The notes beneath the pieces are model-generated. The model saw nothing but the letters and a program-made list of their open reading frames with translations, did no database searches and was not told the origin of the DNA. Positions 16,446 through 25,602 of a stretch of DNA of 43,601 nucleotides are shown piece after piece. The position numbers and the translations under genes were made by a program. The first letter of the stretch is position 1. Each line of letters opens with the position of its first letter. Source of the DNA: Elusimicrobiota bacterium (lineage in GTDB: Bacteria > Elusimicrobiota > Elusimicrobia > FEN-1173); NCBI GenBank assembly GCA_022703335.1, contig JAKLDV010000006.1, forward strand, positions 1 to 43,601, in the 5' to 3' direction.

Positions 16446-17545
16446 CGCGGGCGTCTCAACCGGCCAACCGCCGCGTTCAGCAGGGCGGCCAGGCGCACCT
16501 TCAGCGGCATGAGCATCAAAACGTTCTCCACGCGGACGGCCAGATCGGCGGACTCCCGCTTCAGACGGCCGAGCGACTCCTCCAATTCCAGGACCTGCGC
16601 ATCGAGTTGAGGCAATATCTTCTCCGCCGGCGAGACGGCGGGGGGACGAACGTCGCGGCAAACTTCCGAAAAATGCCGCACCTCTTTCTGAAACGCGGCC
16701 CGCTGATTCCCGATCCAGTCCCGGTACCCGGAAAAATCCCGGACTCGCTCGTCGTATTCCTTTAAGAGACGCCGCAGGAAATCTCCCAGTCCCGCCACCC
16801 GGCCGGCCGGCCATCGATACTCGTCCGGGATCGGGACATCCGCCGGGCCGGCGGCCGCGCCCTGACGCGGCATCACCACCAGACAGCCGCGCAAGGCGGC
16901 CTCTCGCGGCAGCCGGTCCCGCCCCGTGTGCAGCCCCATGTCCAGATAGATCTTGGCTTCATCCATCCGCCGAACGATCTGCGGCGCACCGAGCCCGCGC
17001 AAGGGCATGAGCCTCAACCGAGGCTCCGTCAATTTCAACCGAAGGACATTGAGCGCGCTGCGAGAGCCGCTGAAAATGATGAGGTCTTTTTTGGAGGAGG
17101 GGGCGGGGGGGGATTCGAAAAAATCCGGGCGGATGTGGTCGGTCAGCATGAAACCCGACAGTCCGATTTTTTCGAAAAGGAGGCGGGCGTATTCCGATTG
17201 GAACAGGTGGCCCCATCCCCGATACGCCTCCAGCGGATAGTGACGCCGACAAGACAACCACCAGACCCACTTCGCTTTGAACTCCGGGAAATTCCACTCG
17301 CTCGGGTCATAGAGTTCGCCCAGGACCAGCACCGCCCCATCTTCCCGCGGATCGGCCGTCTCCCGGGTGGCGTACAACCGCCGATATTACTCCGCGACCC
17401 GGGGATCCTTTCGCCCCGTGTAGTGGATGAAAGCCTGACAATCCGGAAGATCGTTGATCTCCCGGGCCAATTGATGCAGGGCCTCCGGCCCCCCGGTCAA
17501 GGAATCCCCGGGAACGGGGATAATGAACGTCTTTGAATTTTCCAT
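16442..17545 (-). pseudogene. Glycosyltransferase-like protein interrupted by an in-frame TAA
   Basis: Read from the ATG at 17545, which has a clear AGGAG Shine-Dalgarno, the frame gives FIIPVPGDSLTGGPEALHQL, a typical glycosyltransferase-like N-terminus. After 52 codons it meets TAA (17387-17389) between RVAE and YRRLYATRE. The same frame then runs on to 16442 with no further stop, giving a coherent C-terminal part: ARLLFEKIGLSGFMLTDHI, YLDMGLHTGRDRLPREAALRGC, DVPIPDEY. That resembles a GT-B-like family found in capsule and O-antigen clusters. Total length without the stop would be 366 residues. A TTG at 17377 could permit a truncated restart. A point mutation or an assembly error explains it best. 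Confidence 0.75.
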
Positions 17546-17664
17546 CCGTTCTCCTTTAAAACCCCGCCGCTCGGGCGCGACGGGCGCAATTATTCTAAAT
17601 CATTTTCACATCTTCTTGTATGCATAAGTTTGTTTTTCGAAGTTCTACTGTCCATGCCATATTT

Positions 17665-17672
17665 GTTATAAT
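17665..17672 (+). promoter_or_regulatory. Extended -10 promoter of the wbqC-like operon
   Basis: TGTTATAAT (17664/5-17672) is a TGn extension joined to a perfect TATAAT. It lies in the 134-nt AT-rich gap between the divergent broken gene (-) and the WbqC-like gene (+). Only 7 nt separate the hexamer from the ATG at 17680, so the predicted transcription start falls at or within 1-2 nt of the start codon and no Shine-Dalgarno can be present. This suggests a leaderless mRNA. No good -35 is visible. Confidence 0.6.
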
Positions 17673-17679
17673 TCCGCCC

Positions 17680-18366
17680 ATGATTATGGCGGCGCACCAG
17701 CCACAGTACCTCCCTTGGCTGGGCTATTTCCATAAAATGGCCTCCTGCGACGTCTACGTCTATCTGGACGACGTCCAATACAAGAAACGGGAATTTCAAA
17801 ACAGGAACAAAATCCGGGTCAAAGACGGAAGCCAGTGGCTGACGGTTCCCGTTGTTACTAAGAATTGTTACTATCAGGAGATCCGCGAGGTGGCCATCGA
17901 TCCCACCTCGGACTGGGGCAAAGATCATTGGACGGCGGTCTCCCTGGCCTATTCCAAAGCCCTCTTCTTCAAGAGCCATGCCGGCGAATTGGAGACGTTC
18001 TATCGGAAAAAATGGGGGGGCCTGGCGGAGATGAGCGAGGCCCTCATCGAGTTCCACCGCCGCCTTCTGGAGATCGACACGCCGATCGTCCGCTCGTCGG
18101 AGTTCCACGTCCGGTCCAAGAAGACCGAAAGGCTGGTCGCTCTCTGTCTGGCGGTGGGCGCGGACACCTATCTCTCCGGCCAAGGCGCGAGGGACTATCT
18201 GGACGAGTCCCTCTTCGCCCGAGCGGGATTGAAAGTGATCTATCAGGAATTCAAGCATCCGGAATATCCGCAGGCCTACCCGGGCTTTGAACCGTACATG
18301 GCGGCCCTGGACCTGCTCCTGAACTGCGGACCGGAAAGCCGGAACATCCTTTTGCCGAAGAACTGA
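17680..18366 (+). CDS. WbqC-like family protein
   Basis: 228 residues. MIMAAHQPQYLPWLGYFHKMASCDVYVYLDDVQYKKREFQNRNKI is the N-terminal signature of the WbqC-like family (HQPxYLPWxGYF, then FxDxVQ, then NRxxI). The family occurs in O-antigen and glycan clusters and its biochemical role is not settled. I start at 17680 because homology begins there and the -10 box lies just upstream; the frame is open back to 17620, but that stretch is promoter sequence. It is the first gene of a long + strand run and is followed after 12 nt by the ExeA-type ATPase. Confidence 0.84.
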   Translation: MIMAAHQPQYLPWLGYFHKMASCDVYVYLDDVQYKKREFQNRNKIRVKDGSQWLTVPVVTKNCYYQEIREVAIDPTSDWGKDHWTAVSLAYSKALFFKSHAGELETFYRKKWGGLAEMSEALIEFHRRLLEIDTPIVRSSEFHVRSKKTERLVALCLAVGADTYLSGQGARDYLDESLFARAGLKVIYQEFKHPEYPQAYPGFEPYMAALDLLLNCGPESRNILLPKN

Positions 18367-18378
18367 GGGACGAACACC

Positions 18379-19185
18379 ATGTATGAAGCTTATTGGGGTT
18401 TGACGATCAAGCCCTTCGAGAACACCCCCGACCCGCGCTTCCTCTACAACGACCCGCAGCACGAAGAGGCGTTGAGCCGCCTGCTTTACGTGGTGCGGGA
18501 GGGGAAAGGCGCGGGCATGCTGACCGGCGTCTACGGCTGCGGCAAGACGCTCCTCGGGCGCACGCTGCTGCGCGAATTGGAGAAGGACGTGTACCGCGTG
18601 GCCTACATCACCAACCCGCGCCTCGACGACGTGGAACTCCTGCGCATGGTGGCGCACGGGCTGGGCCTGCCGGACCTGCCCACCCGCAAGGCCGACGTGC
18701 TGGTCGCCCTGGAAAAAATATTCGACGAGAACCTCCGGGACGGCCGGCGCACCGTGGTGGTGGTGGACGAGGCCCACGCCATCGAGGACGTGCGCCTCTT
18801 CGAGGAGCTGCGCCTCCTGCTGAACTTTCAGACGGAAGAAAAGTTCCTGGTCACCCTCTTTCTGTTGGGCCAGCCGGAACTTCAGCCCAAGGTGGACAGC
18901 AACAAACAGCTCGCCCAGCGGCTGGCCATGCGTTACCAATTGGACCCCCTGGGTGCCGCCCACGTCCGGGGCTACATCGAACATCGCATGCAGGTGGCCG
19001 GGTCGGCCCGGCCCGTCTTCACGCCGGAGGCCGTGCACGTGATTTTCGAACGCTCGGGGGGCATCCCCCGGCGCATCAACCATATTTGCGACGTCAGCCT
19101 CCTCACGGGCTACAGCAAAAACGCCGCCGCGGTGGACCGGGACATCGCCCGGGAAGCCATCGAAAGCCTCGGCGGGGCCGGATAA
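18379..19185 (+). CDS. ExeA/GspA-type AAA ATPase
   Basis: 268 residues. MYEAYWGLTIKPFENTPDPRFLY is the near-invariant N-terminus of ExeA-like ATPases. Walker A is G50-VYGCGKT57 and Walker B is VVVVD130-E131-AH. LLGQPELQPKV and the arginine-rich AMRYQLDPL follow, and GGIPRRINHICD marks the C-terminal lid. In secretion systems ExeA assists secretin assembly in the envelope; in polysaccharide clusters such proteins accompany chain-length and export modules. This copy ends after the ATPase domain, with no C-terminal peptidoglycan-binding or membrane segment, so its partner is unclear. Confidence 0.85.
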   Translation: MYEAYWGLTIKPFENTPDPRFLYNDPQHEEALSRLLYVVREGKGAGMLTGVYGCGKTLLGRTLLRELEKDVYRVAYITNPRLDDVELLRMVAHGLGLPDLPTRKADVLVALEKIFDENLRDGRRTVVVVDEAHAIEDVRLFEELRLLLNFQTEEKFLVTLFLLGQPELQPKVDSNKQLAQRLAMRYQLDPLGAAHVRGYIEHRMQVAGSARPVFTPEAVHVIFERSGGIPRRINHICDVSLLTGYSKNAAAVDRDIAREAIESLGGAG

Positions 19186-19205
19186 AAAATCGAAGGGGAC
19201 CTCTC

Positions 19206-19823
19206 ATGAACGTGCTGGCCATCGGACCTCATCCTGACGACCTCGAATACGGTTGCGGCGGAACCCTCGCCAAACTCTCGGACAAGGGGCATCGCATCCA
19301 CCTGCTCGTCATCACCAAGGGCGGCATGGGCGGCGCCCCCGCGGTGCGCGAGAAGGAACAGGAAAAATCCGCCAAACTTCTGAAGGCCCGCCTCCACTGG
19401 GGGAGCTGGAAGGACACCGAGGTGCCGCTGGAGAAAGCGCTGATCGATCGCGTCGAGGCGGTCATCGCGGACACCCAGCCCCTCCTCATCTTCGTGCCCT
19501 ACCACAACGACACCCACCAGGACCACCGCAACGTCTCGCAGGCCACCGTCACCGCCACGCGCTACGTGCGCAACGTTCTTTTCTACGAGGTCCCCAGCAG
19601 CGTGGACTTCACGCCGAACCTCTTCGTGGACATCGGGAAACACATCGAAAAGAAATTCGCCCTGCTGAAAGCGCACCACTCGCAGGTGTATCAGACCAAG
19701 GTGCCGGGACTCTCCATCATAGAAAACGCCCGCTCGGCCGCCATCTTCCGCGGGTTCCAGAACCGGGTCAAATATGCCGAAGGTTTCGTCCCCGTCCGTC
19801 TGGCGCTGGACTTCGCCCTCTAG
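19206..19823 (+). CDS. PIG-L/LmbE family N-acetylglucosamine deacetylase-like hydrolase
   Basis: 205 residues. The N-terminal metal motif GPHPDDLEYGCGGT supplies H9 and D12, and PYHNDTHQDHRNVSQA holds the third metal histidine of this zinc hydrolase family. Members remove N-acetyl groups from GlcNAc-containing substrates. Lying beside a GlcNAc-1-P transferase-type gene, it could deacetylate a lipid-linked amino sugar. The start at 19206 follows AAGGGGACC by about 7 nt; the longer open frame upstream is a shadow of the ATPase gene. Confidence 0.87.
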   Translation: MNVLAIGPHPDDLEYGCGGTLAKLSDKGHRIHLLVITKGGMGGAPAVREKEQEKSAKLLKARLHWGSWKDTEVPLEKALIDRVEAVIADTQPLLIFVPYHNDTHQDHRNVSQATVTATRYVRNVLFYEVPSSVDFTPNLFVDIGKHIEKKFALLKAHHSQVYQTKVPGLSIIENARSAAIFRGFQNRVKYAEGFVPVRLALDFAL

Positions 19824-19826
19824 GAA

Positions 19827-20999
19827 ATGATCCCTCTCATCAAAAACATCCGCGGACATCTCCGGGCGGGACACATCGCGGTCCTCCTGGTCCTGCTGGC
19901 GCTCCTCCTCCCGCCCGGCTGGCTGTCGGCGAAATCCTGGGAGTGGGGCCTGCGCTGGCTTTATGTCCTGCTGCTGGCGTTCCTCGCCTCGTCCCTTCTG
20001 ACGCCGCTGTGCATCGCGCTGGCGCACCGGTTCGATATTCTCGACATCCCCGACGCGCGCAAAACGCACGGGCGGCCCATCCCCCGCCTGGGGGGGCTGG
20101 CGATCTTTTTGTCGGTGCTGCTCACGGTGGGCCGGAATTTCCAGTTTTCCCGCGAACTCACCGGCCTCATCACCGCCGGAACGCTCATCTTCGTCACCGG
20201 CCTCATCGACGACGCGCGCGGCCTTTCCGCCAAATTCCGCCTGGCGGCCCAAGTGGCGGCGGCCCTCATCCTGGTGTTCTTCAACGTGCACATCACGTTC
20301 GTCCCGCCGTCGGTCCCCGGCGAGCATCTCTGGGAGATCCTCATCACCGTGTTCTGGGTGGTGGGCATCACCAACGCCTTCAATTTCCTGGACGGGGTGG
20401 ACGGCCTGGCCGGCGGCATGGGCGCCCTCTGCGCGCTGCTTTTCCTCGGCATCGCCTGGCCCACGCGTCAAAGTCACGTGGCCTATTTCACGGTGTCGCT
20501 GGCGGGCGGCTGTCTGGGATTTTTGATTTATAACTGGAAACCCGCTAAAATGTTCTTGGGGGACGCCGGCTCCACCTTCATCGGCTTCACTCTGGCCGGG
20601 CTGGCGGTGATGGGCTCGTGGGCGGTGCGGAATCCTTTGATGTCGCTGTCCACGCCGTTGCTGATTCTCGCCATCCCCATTTTCGACATGATCTACACCA
20701 CCGTCTCCCGCATCCGCAACGGGCGGGTGCGCAACGTGCGCGAATGGCTGGAGTTCGTCGGCCGCGACCATTTCCATCACCGCCTCATGCATCTGGGAAT
20801 GGAAGAACGTCAAACCGTGGGGTTCATCCTGCTGGTCAACCTATGCCTGGGACTCAGTTCCATCACCGTCCGCTACACCGCCACCCGGCTGAGCGCCCTC
20901 CTCATGCTCTTTCAGGCGTTTTTGATCTTCATGATCATCACGGCCCTGATGCTCCTGGGGCGGGAGATCACCCCGCATCCCCTCAAAGGAAAAACGTGA
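19827..20999 (+). CDS. WecA/MraY-family polyprenyl-phosphate sugar-1-phosphate transferase
   Basis: 390 residues with about ten membrane helices. Diagnostic motifs appear in order: DIPDARKTHGRPIPRLGGLA, FVTGLIDDARGLSAKFRL (DD active-site pair), NAFNFLDGVDGLAGG, FLGDAGSTFIGF and the cytoplasmic GRDHFHHRL. The enzyme attaches a HexNAc-1-phosphate from UDP-sugar to undecaprenyl phosphate, the first membrane step of glycan assembly. With the glycosyltransferases, flippase and ligase nearby, it likely starts the lipid-linked oligosaccharide. It begins 3 nt after the deacetylase stop. Confidence 0.9.
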   Translation: MIPLIKNIRGHLRAGHIAVLLVLLALLLPPGWLSAKSWEWGLRWLYVLLLAFLASSLLTPLCIALAHRFDILDIPDARKTHGRPIPRLGGLAIFLSVLLTVGRNFQFSRELTGLITAGTLIFVTGLIDDARGLSAKFRLAAQVAAALILVFFNVHITFVPPSVPGEHLWEILITVFWVVGITNAFNFLDGVDGLAGGMGALCALLFLGIAWPTRQSHVAYFTVSLAGGCLGFLIYNWKPAKMFLGDAGSTFIGFTLAGLAVMGSWAVRNPLMSLSTPLLILAIPIFDMIYTTVSRIRNGRVRNVREWLEFVGRDHFHHRLMHLGMEERQTVGFILLVNLCLGLSSITVRYTATRLSALLMLFQAFLIFMIITALMLLGREITPHPLKGKT

Positions 21000-21003
21000 C
21001 CCG

Positions 21004-24000
21004 ATGAACGGCCTCTTCTTCCGATCCTGCTCGAAAAAAGCAAGAACCGTCGCGGGGATCGTCGCGCTGGCCCTCTCCCTGCCGGCCCCGGCGGTGCAGG
21101 GGGCCAAACCGCCGGCGGCGGACGCCCCCACCGCCTACACCCTGGAGTTCACCCCCCGGAACGTCCAACGCACGCTCGACGACTTTCTGAAGTTCATCCA
21201 AGCCACCGCGCCGGCCACCGACGGCATCCGCGCCCAATACCTGGCCGCCGAACTTTATCTGCAGCGCGGCGAGTTCCGCCGGGCCGCGGAGATCTTCCAA
21301 AAACTCGCCGCGGTCACCTTCGACGACAAATATTTCAACGTCAGCGTCCTTGAAAAACTGGCGGACTGTTATTTCCGCCAGGGCCTTTTCCAACAGGCCG
21401 CCGATTCCTACATGACCGTCCGCAACAGCAACGTGAAGGCCATCCTGCCGGAGGCGCTCCTGGGGTTGTCGGTCTCGGCGCTGGCCCTCGGCAACCGCGA
21501 GGAGGCCTACCTGCGCATCCAGGAACTCCTGGCCTTCCATCCCGCCTATGCCAACCACGTCCCGCTCATCCTGCCCATCGGTCTCGTCCACTGGGAGAAC
21601 GGCAAGTTCCAGGAAGCGCTCGACCTTTTCCAGCGCGATCCGGACAACCCCGCCAGCCTCTATTTCGCCGGACTCTGCCAGCGGTCTTTGGACAAGCCCG
21701 TGGACGCCATGGGCACGTTCAAGAAGGTCGTGCAGAACCACCGGAAAACCGTCTGGGGCACGCGCGCCAAATTCGAACTGGCCGAAACGTTCTACCAGAA
21801 AAAGGATTATCCGCTGGCTTCCCGCACCTTCGACCAAATCTACCGCGGCGAGAGGGACGACGCCTGGGAAACCCTCGCCCTCTACCGCCTGGCCTGCAGC
21901 GACATGCACATGCGCCGTTTCAAGGACGCGGAAACCAAACTTTGGCCCCTGCAGAAGAAGAAAAAAGACCACCGCCTCCACCCCAACGTCAACTACCTCC
22001 TCACGGAGTCGCTGGCCGAACAGAACAAGATCGAGAAGATGGTGCCCCTGCTGAAAGCGGAGATCAAAGGCAAGGGCCGCACGCCGGACAATATCTACCG
22101 CCTCATCTGGTCGCTGGCGGCCATCGGCGATTACGCGGAGGTCATCCGCCAGTCCAACGAATTCCTCAGCACCTCCTGGGACATGGAGCTCACGCCCAAA
22201 ACCCTGGTGGCCCAGGGCTACGCCTACGACAAGCTGGGCCGCACGCCGGAATCCGCGGCGAGCTACCAGCTGGTGGCGGAGAATTTTTCCAACACGCCCT
22301 ACGCCGCCCGGGCCCTCCAGCTCACCGCCATGACCTATTTCCGTTCCAAGCAGCACGGACTGATCGTCACCCAGGTCAACAACCAATGGAACGCCGTCCC
22401 GCTGGAAATCCGCCAGAAAAACCCGGAAACGCTTTTCTGGATCGCGGAAGCCCACCTCCAACTGGAGAACGGGGCCGAGGCGCGGGAGCATTACAAGAAA
22501 TTCCTCGATTTCGCGCCGCCCGACCATCCGCTGGGGACCCAGGCCCTCATGGGAGAGGCCGTCTCTTACGCCGTGGACAAGGATTTCCCGACGGCGATCC
22601 TCACCCTCCAAAAAACGCTTCAGTCCGCCCAGGAGAAGGGCAACAAGCCCCTCATGGCCGCCTCCATGCTGGAGATGGGCAACGTGTTCTTCAACGCCAA
22701 GGATTACGAGAACGCCGCCTCGTCTTACCGCAGTTTCCGGGAGGTCGATCCCAAGCACGCACAGGCGGCCTTCTCGTTGTATCAGGAGGGGTTGGCGCTG
22801 CACCGGGCGGAATACTACAGCGACGCCATCGCCGCGTGGGACAAACTCGTCAAAACCCACCCCAAGGCCCCGCAGGCCTCGGAAGCCCTCTTCCGCAAGG
22901 CCAAGACCCTTTTCGATACGGGCAACTATCCCGGCGCGGTGAAGGACTACGAAAAACTCATCGGCAATTACCCCAAGAGCGAGTTCGCCAAGGACGCCCG
23001 CCTTCAGATCGGCCAGTGCTTTTACAACGCGGGCGATTTCGCCAAGGCCATCGTCCATTACACCGACTTTCTCAACCGCTTCCCCGACGACCCGCTCGCT
23101 CCCAGCGTGCTGCAGCTCCTGCAGACCTCCTACTATCAGGCCAAGAAAACGCCGGACGAGATCGAGAAACTCACCCGCAACCAGCCCAAGAGCGCCATCT
23201 TGGCCGACATCTATTGGGAGGAAGGGGCCAAACTTTACAACGAGAAGAGCTACGACAAGGCGCGGGAATACTTCCAGAAGATCCTCTCGGAGTTCCCGTC
23301 CTCCTCGCTCGCCCCGCAGGCCGCGTTCTACCGGGCGGAGTCGCTCTACCTCCAGGAAAAATATTTCGAGTCCATCCCGGCCTATGAGAACTTCATCCGC
23401 TATTACCCCGAAGACGCCCAGCGGAGCCTGGCCATGTTCCATCTCTCCGTCGGCCTTTTCAATCAGAAGGAATACGCCGAAAGCGCCAAGGCGTTCGGCG
23501 ACTTCGCCGCCCAGTTCCCCGACGATCCCATGGCCAAGAACGCCAACTTGAACGTGGCCGTCTGCTACGCCAAAGCGCAGGACGTCAACAACGCGGTGGC
23601 CGCCTACGAGCGCTACATCGCGCTCTATCCCGACGGCGAGGACGTGGGCGCCACGTATCTGCAGATGGGACAGTTGCTGGAAAAGTTCGGCCAGGAGGCC
23701 CGCGCCGCCGACGTGTACAAACGCGTGCCGAAAAACCTGCCGGAATACGCCGAGGCCCTCTTCAACGCCGGCCGCTGCTACCGCGCCCTCAATCAATTGG
23801 CGGGGGAACAACAGGCCTACGAGGACCTGCGCCTCTTCGCGCCCAAGAACGACGCCTACCGCACCGCCGGGCTCCTGCAGTTGGCGGAAATCCATTTGAC
23901 GAAGAACGAGACGGCGAAAGCCGCGGAGATCTACCGCGACGTCGTCGCCAACGCCGCCGACGACCAGAGCCGGGCCATGGCGGAAGAACGCCTCAAAACC

Positions 24001-24012
24001 CTCGGACCCTAG
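21004..24012 (+). CDS. Large exported tetratricopeptide repeat (TPR) protein
   Basis: 1002 residues. An N-terminal signal peptide (GIVALALSLPAPAVQGAK) is followed by TPR helical pairs along the whole chain, for example QRGEFRRAAEIFQKLAAV, YESAKAFGDFAAQFPDDP-like units and GDFAKAIVHYTDFLNRFPDDP. The spacing and the FPDDP turns resemble the periplasmic CpoB/BamD kind of repeat. It starts 4 nt after the transferase stop and is followed after 42 nt by the TolQ-like gene, so I infer it is the periplasmic scaffold of the TolQRR-TonB-like machine. Partners cannot be read from the sequence. Confidence 0.86.
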   Translation: MNGLFFRSCSKKARTVAGIVALALSLPAPAVQGAKPPAADAPTAYTLEFTPRNVQRTLDDFLKFIQATAPATDGIRAQYLAAELYLQRGEFRRAAEIFQKLAAVTFDDKYFNVSVLEKLADCYFRQGLFQQAADSYMTVRNSNVKAILPEALLGLSVSALALGNREEAYLRIQELLAFHPAYANHVPLILPIGLVHWENGKFQEALDLFQRDPDNPASLYFAGLCQRSLDKPVDAMGTFKKVVQNHRKTVWGTRAKFELAETFYQKKDYPLASRTFDQIYRGERDDAWETLALYRLACSDMHMRRFKDAETKLWPLQKKKKDHRLHPNVNYLLTESLAEQNKIEKMVPLLKAEIKGKGRTPDNIYRLIWSLAAIGDYAEVIRQSNEFLSTSWDMELTPKTLVAQGYAYDKLGRTPESAASYQLVAENFSNTPYAARALQLTAMTYFRSKQHGLIVTQVNNQWNAVPLEIRQKNPETLFWIAEAHLQLENGAEAREHYKKFLDFAPPDHPLGTQALMGEAVSYAVDKDFPTAILTLQKTLQSAQEKGNKPLMAASMLEMGNVFFNAKDYENAASSYRSFREVDPKHAQAAFSLYQEGLALHRAEYYSDAIAAWDKLVKTHPKAPQASEALFRKAKTLFDTGNYPGAVKDYEKLIGNYPKSEFAKDARLQIGQCFYNAGDFAKAIVHYTDFLNRFPDDPLAPSVLQLLQTSYYQAKKTPDEIEKLTRNQPKSAILADIYWEEGAKLYNEKSYDKAREYFQKILSEFPSSSLAPQAAFYRAESLYLQEKYFESIPAYENFIRYYPEDAQRSLAMFHLSVGLFNQKEYAESAKAFGDFAAQFPDDPMAKNANLNVAVCYAKAQDVNNAVAAYERYIALYPDGEDVGATYLQMGQLLEKFGQEARAADVYKRVPKNLPEYAEALFNAGRCYRALNQLAGEQQAYEDLRLFAPKNDAYRTAGLLQLAEIHLTKNETAKAAEIYRDVVANAADDQSRAMAEERLKTLGP

Positions 24013-24054
24013 CGCCGGGGCGGAAACGACTTTAACGACTTCAAGGGAGGATTC

Positions 24055-24681
24055 ATGCACGAACTCACGTTTATCGAGCTGATGAAGATCAGTCTGGTGA
24101 TGCCGGTGCTCCTGGTGCTGTCCATCGTGTTGGTGATGGTATTCCTGGAACGCTGGATATTCTTCACGCGCATGGCGCGGGTGGACGCTTCCCTGTTCAA
24201 ACGGGTCAAGCAGGCTGTGCGGGAGAAAAAACTGAAAGAGGCCCAACAGATCGCCTCCGGCGGACGGGGGCTCCTCGCCCAGGCCCTGGAAGCGGAGTTG
24301 GACGCCGCGCAGACCGGGTCGCGGGAGGAAATCGACACCGTGCTCACCCTCTATTACCAGCGCGTGCAGGCCCTGCTCAGCCGGCGGCTGGGCATCTTCG
24401 GCACGCTCAGCTTCATCTCGCCGCTGCTGGGCCTGTTGGGCACGGTGCTCGGCGTCATGCGGGCTTTCCGTGACCTGGCCCTCTCCGGTTCGGGCGGGCC
24501 CACCATCGTGGCGGCCGGCATCTCCGAGGCTCTCATCGCCACCGCGGCGGGCATCGCCGTGGCCGTGAGCGCGGCCCTGATCTACAACTACTTCAATTTC
24601 CGTCTCAAGTACGTGCTCAACAGCCTGAACCTGTTCGGCCAGGAAATCCTGCTCCTGGTGGTCAGCGGAAAAGAAATCTAA
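24055..24681 (+). CDS. TolQ/ExbB/MotA-family proton channel
   Basis: 208 residues. One membrane helix near the N-terminus (MPVLLVLSIVLVMVFLERWIFF) is followed by a cytoplasmic loop. Then come the two family helices: GTLSFISPLLGLLGTVLGVMRAF and GISEALIATAAGIAVAVSAALIYNY, with the conserved PLLGLLGTV proline and the polar TA pair. The protein forms the pentameric channel around ExbD/TolR dimers and converts proton flow into work on periplasmic partners. A Shine-Dalgarno (AAGGGAGG) precedes the ATG at 24055. Confidence 0.9.
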   Translation: MHELTFIELMKISLVMPVLLVLSIVLVMVFLERWIFFTRMARVDASLFKRVKQAVREKKLKEAQQIASGGRGLLAQALEAELDAAQTGSREEIDTVLTLYYQRVQALLSRRLGIFGTLSFISPLLGLLGTVLGVMRAFRDLALSGSGGPTIVAAGISEALIATAAGIAVAVSAALIYNYFNFRLKYVLNSLNLFGQEILLLVVSGKEI

Positions 24682-24718
24682 CCGCGGCCTTCGTAACCCG
24701 GAAGGACAAAAGAAAAAG

Positions 24719-25183
24719 ATGGACGATCCGTCTCAAAGCGGAGAGGTCGAGGAAACCGAGAAGATCAACGTCGTTCCGCTCGCGGACCTGACGCTGGTGC
24801 TCTTGATCATCCTGATGGTGCTCTCTCCCATGATCACCCAATCCATGATCAACGTCGCCACGCCGGCGGTGAAAGCGGAGAAGGACATCGAGCAGAAACC
24901 CCAGGAGGAGAAGAAACCGGTGGAACCCCTGCTCATCGCCCTCGCGGAATCCGGATACACGCTCAACAACGTACCGGCGGACAGTCTCGACCAGCTCATG
25001 GCCGCCCTCCGGGCGCGGCTGGAGGAGACCCCGGACCGTCCGGTCCTCGTCACCGCCGACCAGCAGATCACCGTGGGCGCGGTGGTGGAGGTGCTCGACC
25101 TGGCCAAACAGAACGGCGCGCAAAAAGTGTCCCTGCTCAAACGGGCCGGCGTCGAAGAAAGCGCGGAGAAGACCGCCCCGTGA
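24719..25183 (+). CDS. ExbD/TolR-family protein, first copy
   Basis: 154 residues. The single membrane helix INVVPLADLTLVLLIILMVL contains D23, the proton-carrying Asp essential in ExbD/TolR. A charged linker and a periplasmic domain (LDQLMAALRARLEETPDRPVLVTADQQITVGAVVEVLDLAKQNGAQKVSL) follow, the latter having the ExbD beta-alpha fold. The ATG at 24719 follows GGAAGGACA by about 10 nt. The stop overlaps the next GTG (GTGA), so the two ExbD copies are coupled. Confidence 0.89.
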   Translation: MDDPSQSGEVEETEKINVVPLADLTLVLLIILMVLSPMITQSMINVATPAVKAEKDIEQKPQEEKKPVEPLLIALAESGYTLNNVPADSLDQLMAALRARLEETPDRPVLVTADQQITVGAVVEVLDLAKQNGAQKVSLLKRAGVEESAEKTAP

Positions 25184-25602
25184 AAAAGCTCGCCCGCAGC
25201 TTCGAAGACGCCCCCATCGCCGGCATCAACATCGTGCCGGTGATCGACCTCTGCCTGGTGCTCCTGGTCATCCTCCTCATCCTGTCGCCCCTGATGGACG
25301 CGCCCAACCTCACCATCAAACTGCCGGAAGCCAAGACGAAGGAGGAGAAGGAGAACATCATCTCCCTCTCCGTCACGCCCGACGGAAAAATGGCGCTCAA
25401 CACGGACCTCATCGAGGCGGGCGACATCCCCAAGCTCCTCCCCGTGCTCCTGGCGGAGCAGGGGGAAAACACGCCGGTGGTCATCCGCGCCGACAAGAAC
25501 GTGACCTACGGCCGGCTCACCGATCTTTTGAAGACCGTCAAAACCGCCGGGGCCAAACGGATCTCCCTCGGCACGGAACAGCCCAAAGGGGCGGCCCAAT
25601 GA
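25180..25602 (+). CDS. ExbD/TolR-family protein, second copy
   Basis: 140 residues, GTG start overlapping the previous stop. The helix INIVPVIDLCLVLLVILLIL also has its essential Asp at position 23. The periplasmic domain (VVIRADKNVTYGRLTDLLKTVKTAGAKRISL) keeps the family pattern but differs clearly from the first copy, so this is an old duplication rather than a recent one. Systems with one TolQ-like and two TolR-like subunits are known, for example Agl gliding motors in myxobacteria. A heterodimer inside the channel is plausible. It ends in an ATGA overlap with the TonB-like gene. Confidence 0.89.
   Translation: MKKLARSFEDAPIAGINIVPVIDLCLVLLVILLILSPLMDAPNLTIKLPEAKTKEEKENIISLSVTPDGKMALNTDLIEAGDIPKLLPVLLAEQGENTPVVIRADKNVTYGRLTDLLKTVKTAGAKRISLGTEQPKGAAQ

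Noticed and set aside
20983-24246. 1087-codon open frame on the - strand opposite the TPR/TolQ genes
   Set aside because: High-GC antisense shadow; the + strand has signal peptide, TPR and TolQ motifs and the - strand translation shows no recognisable domain.
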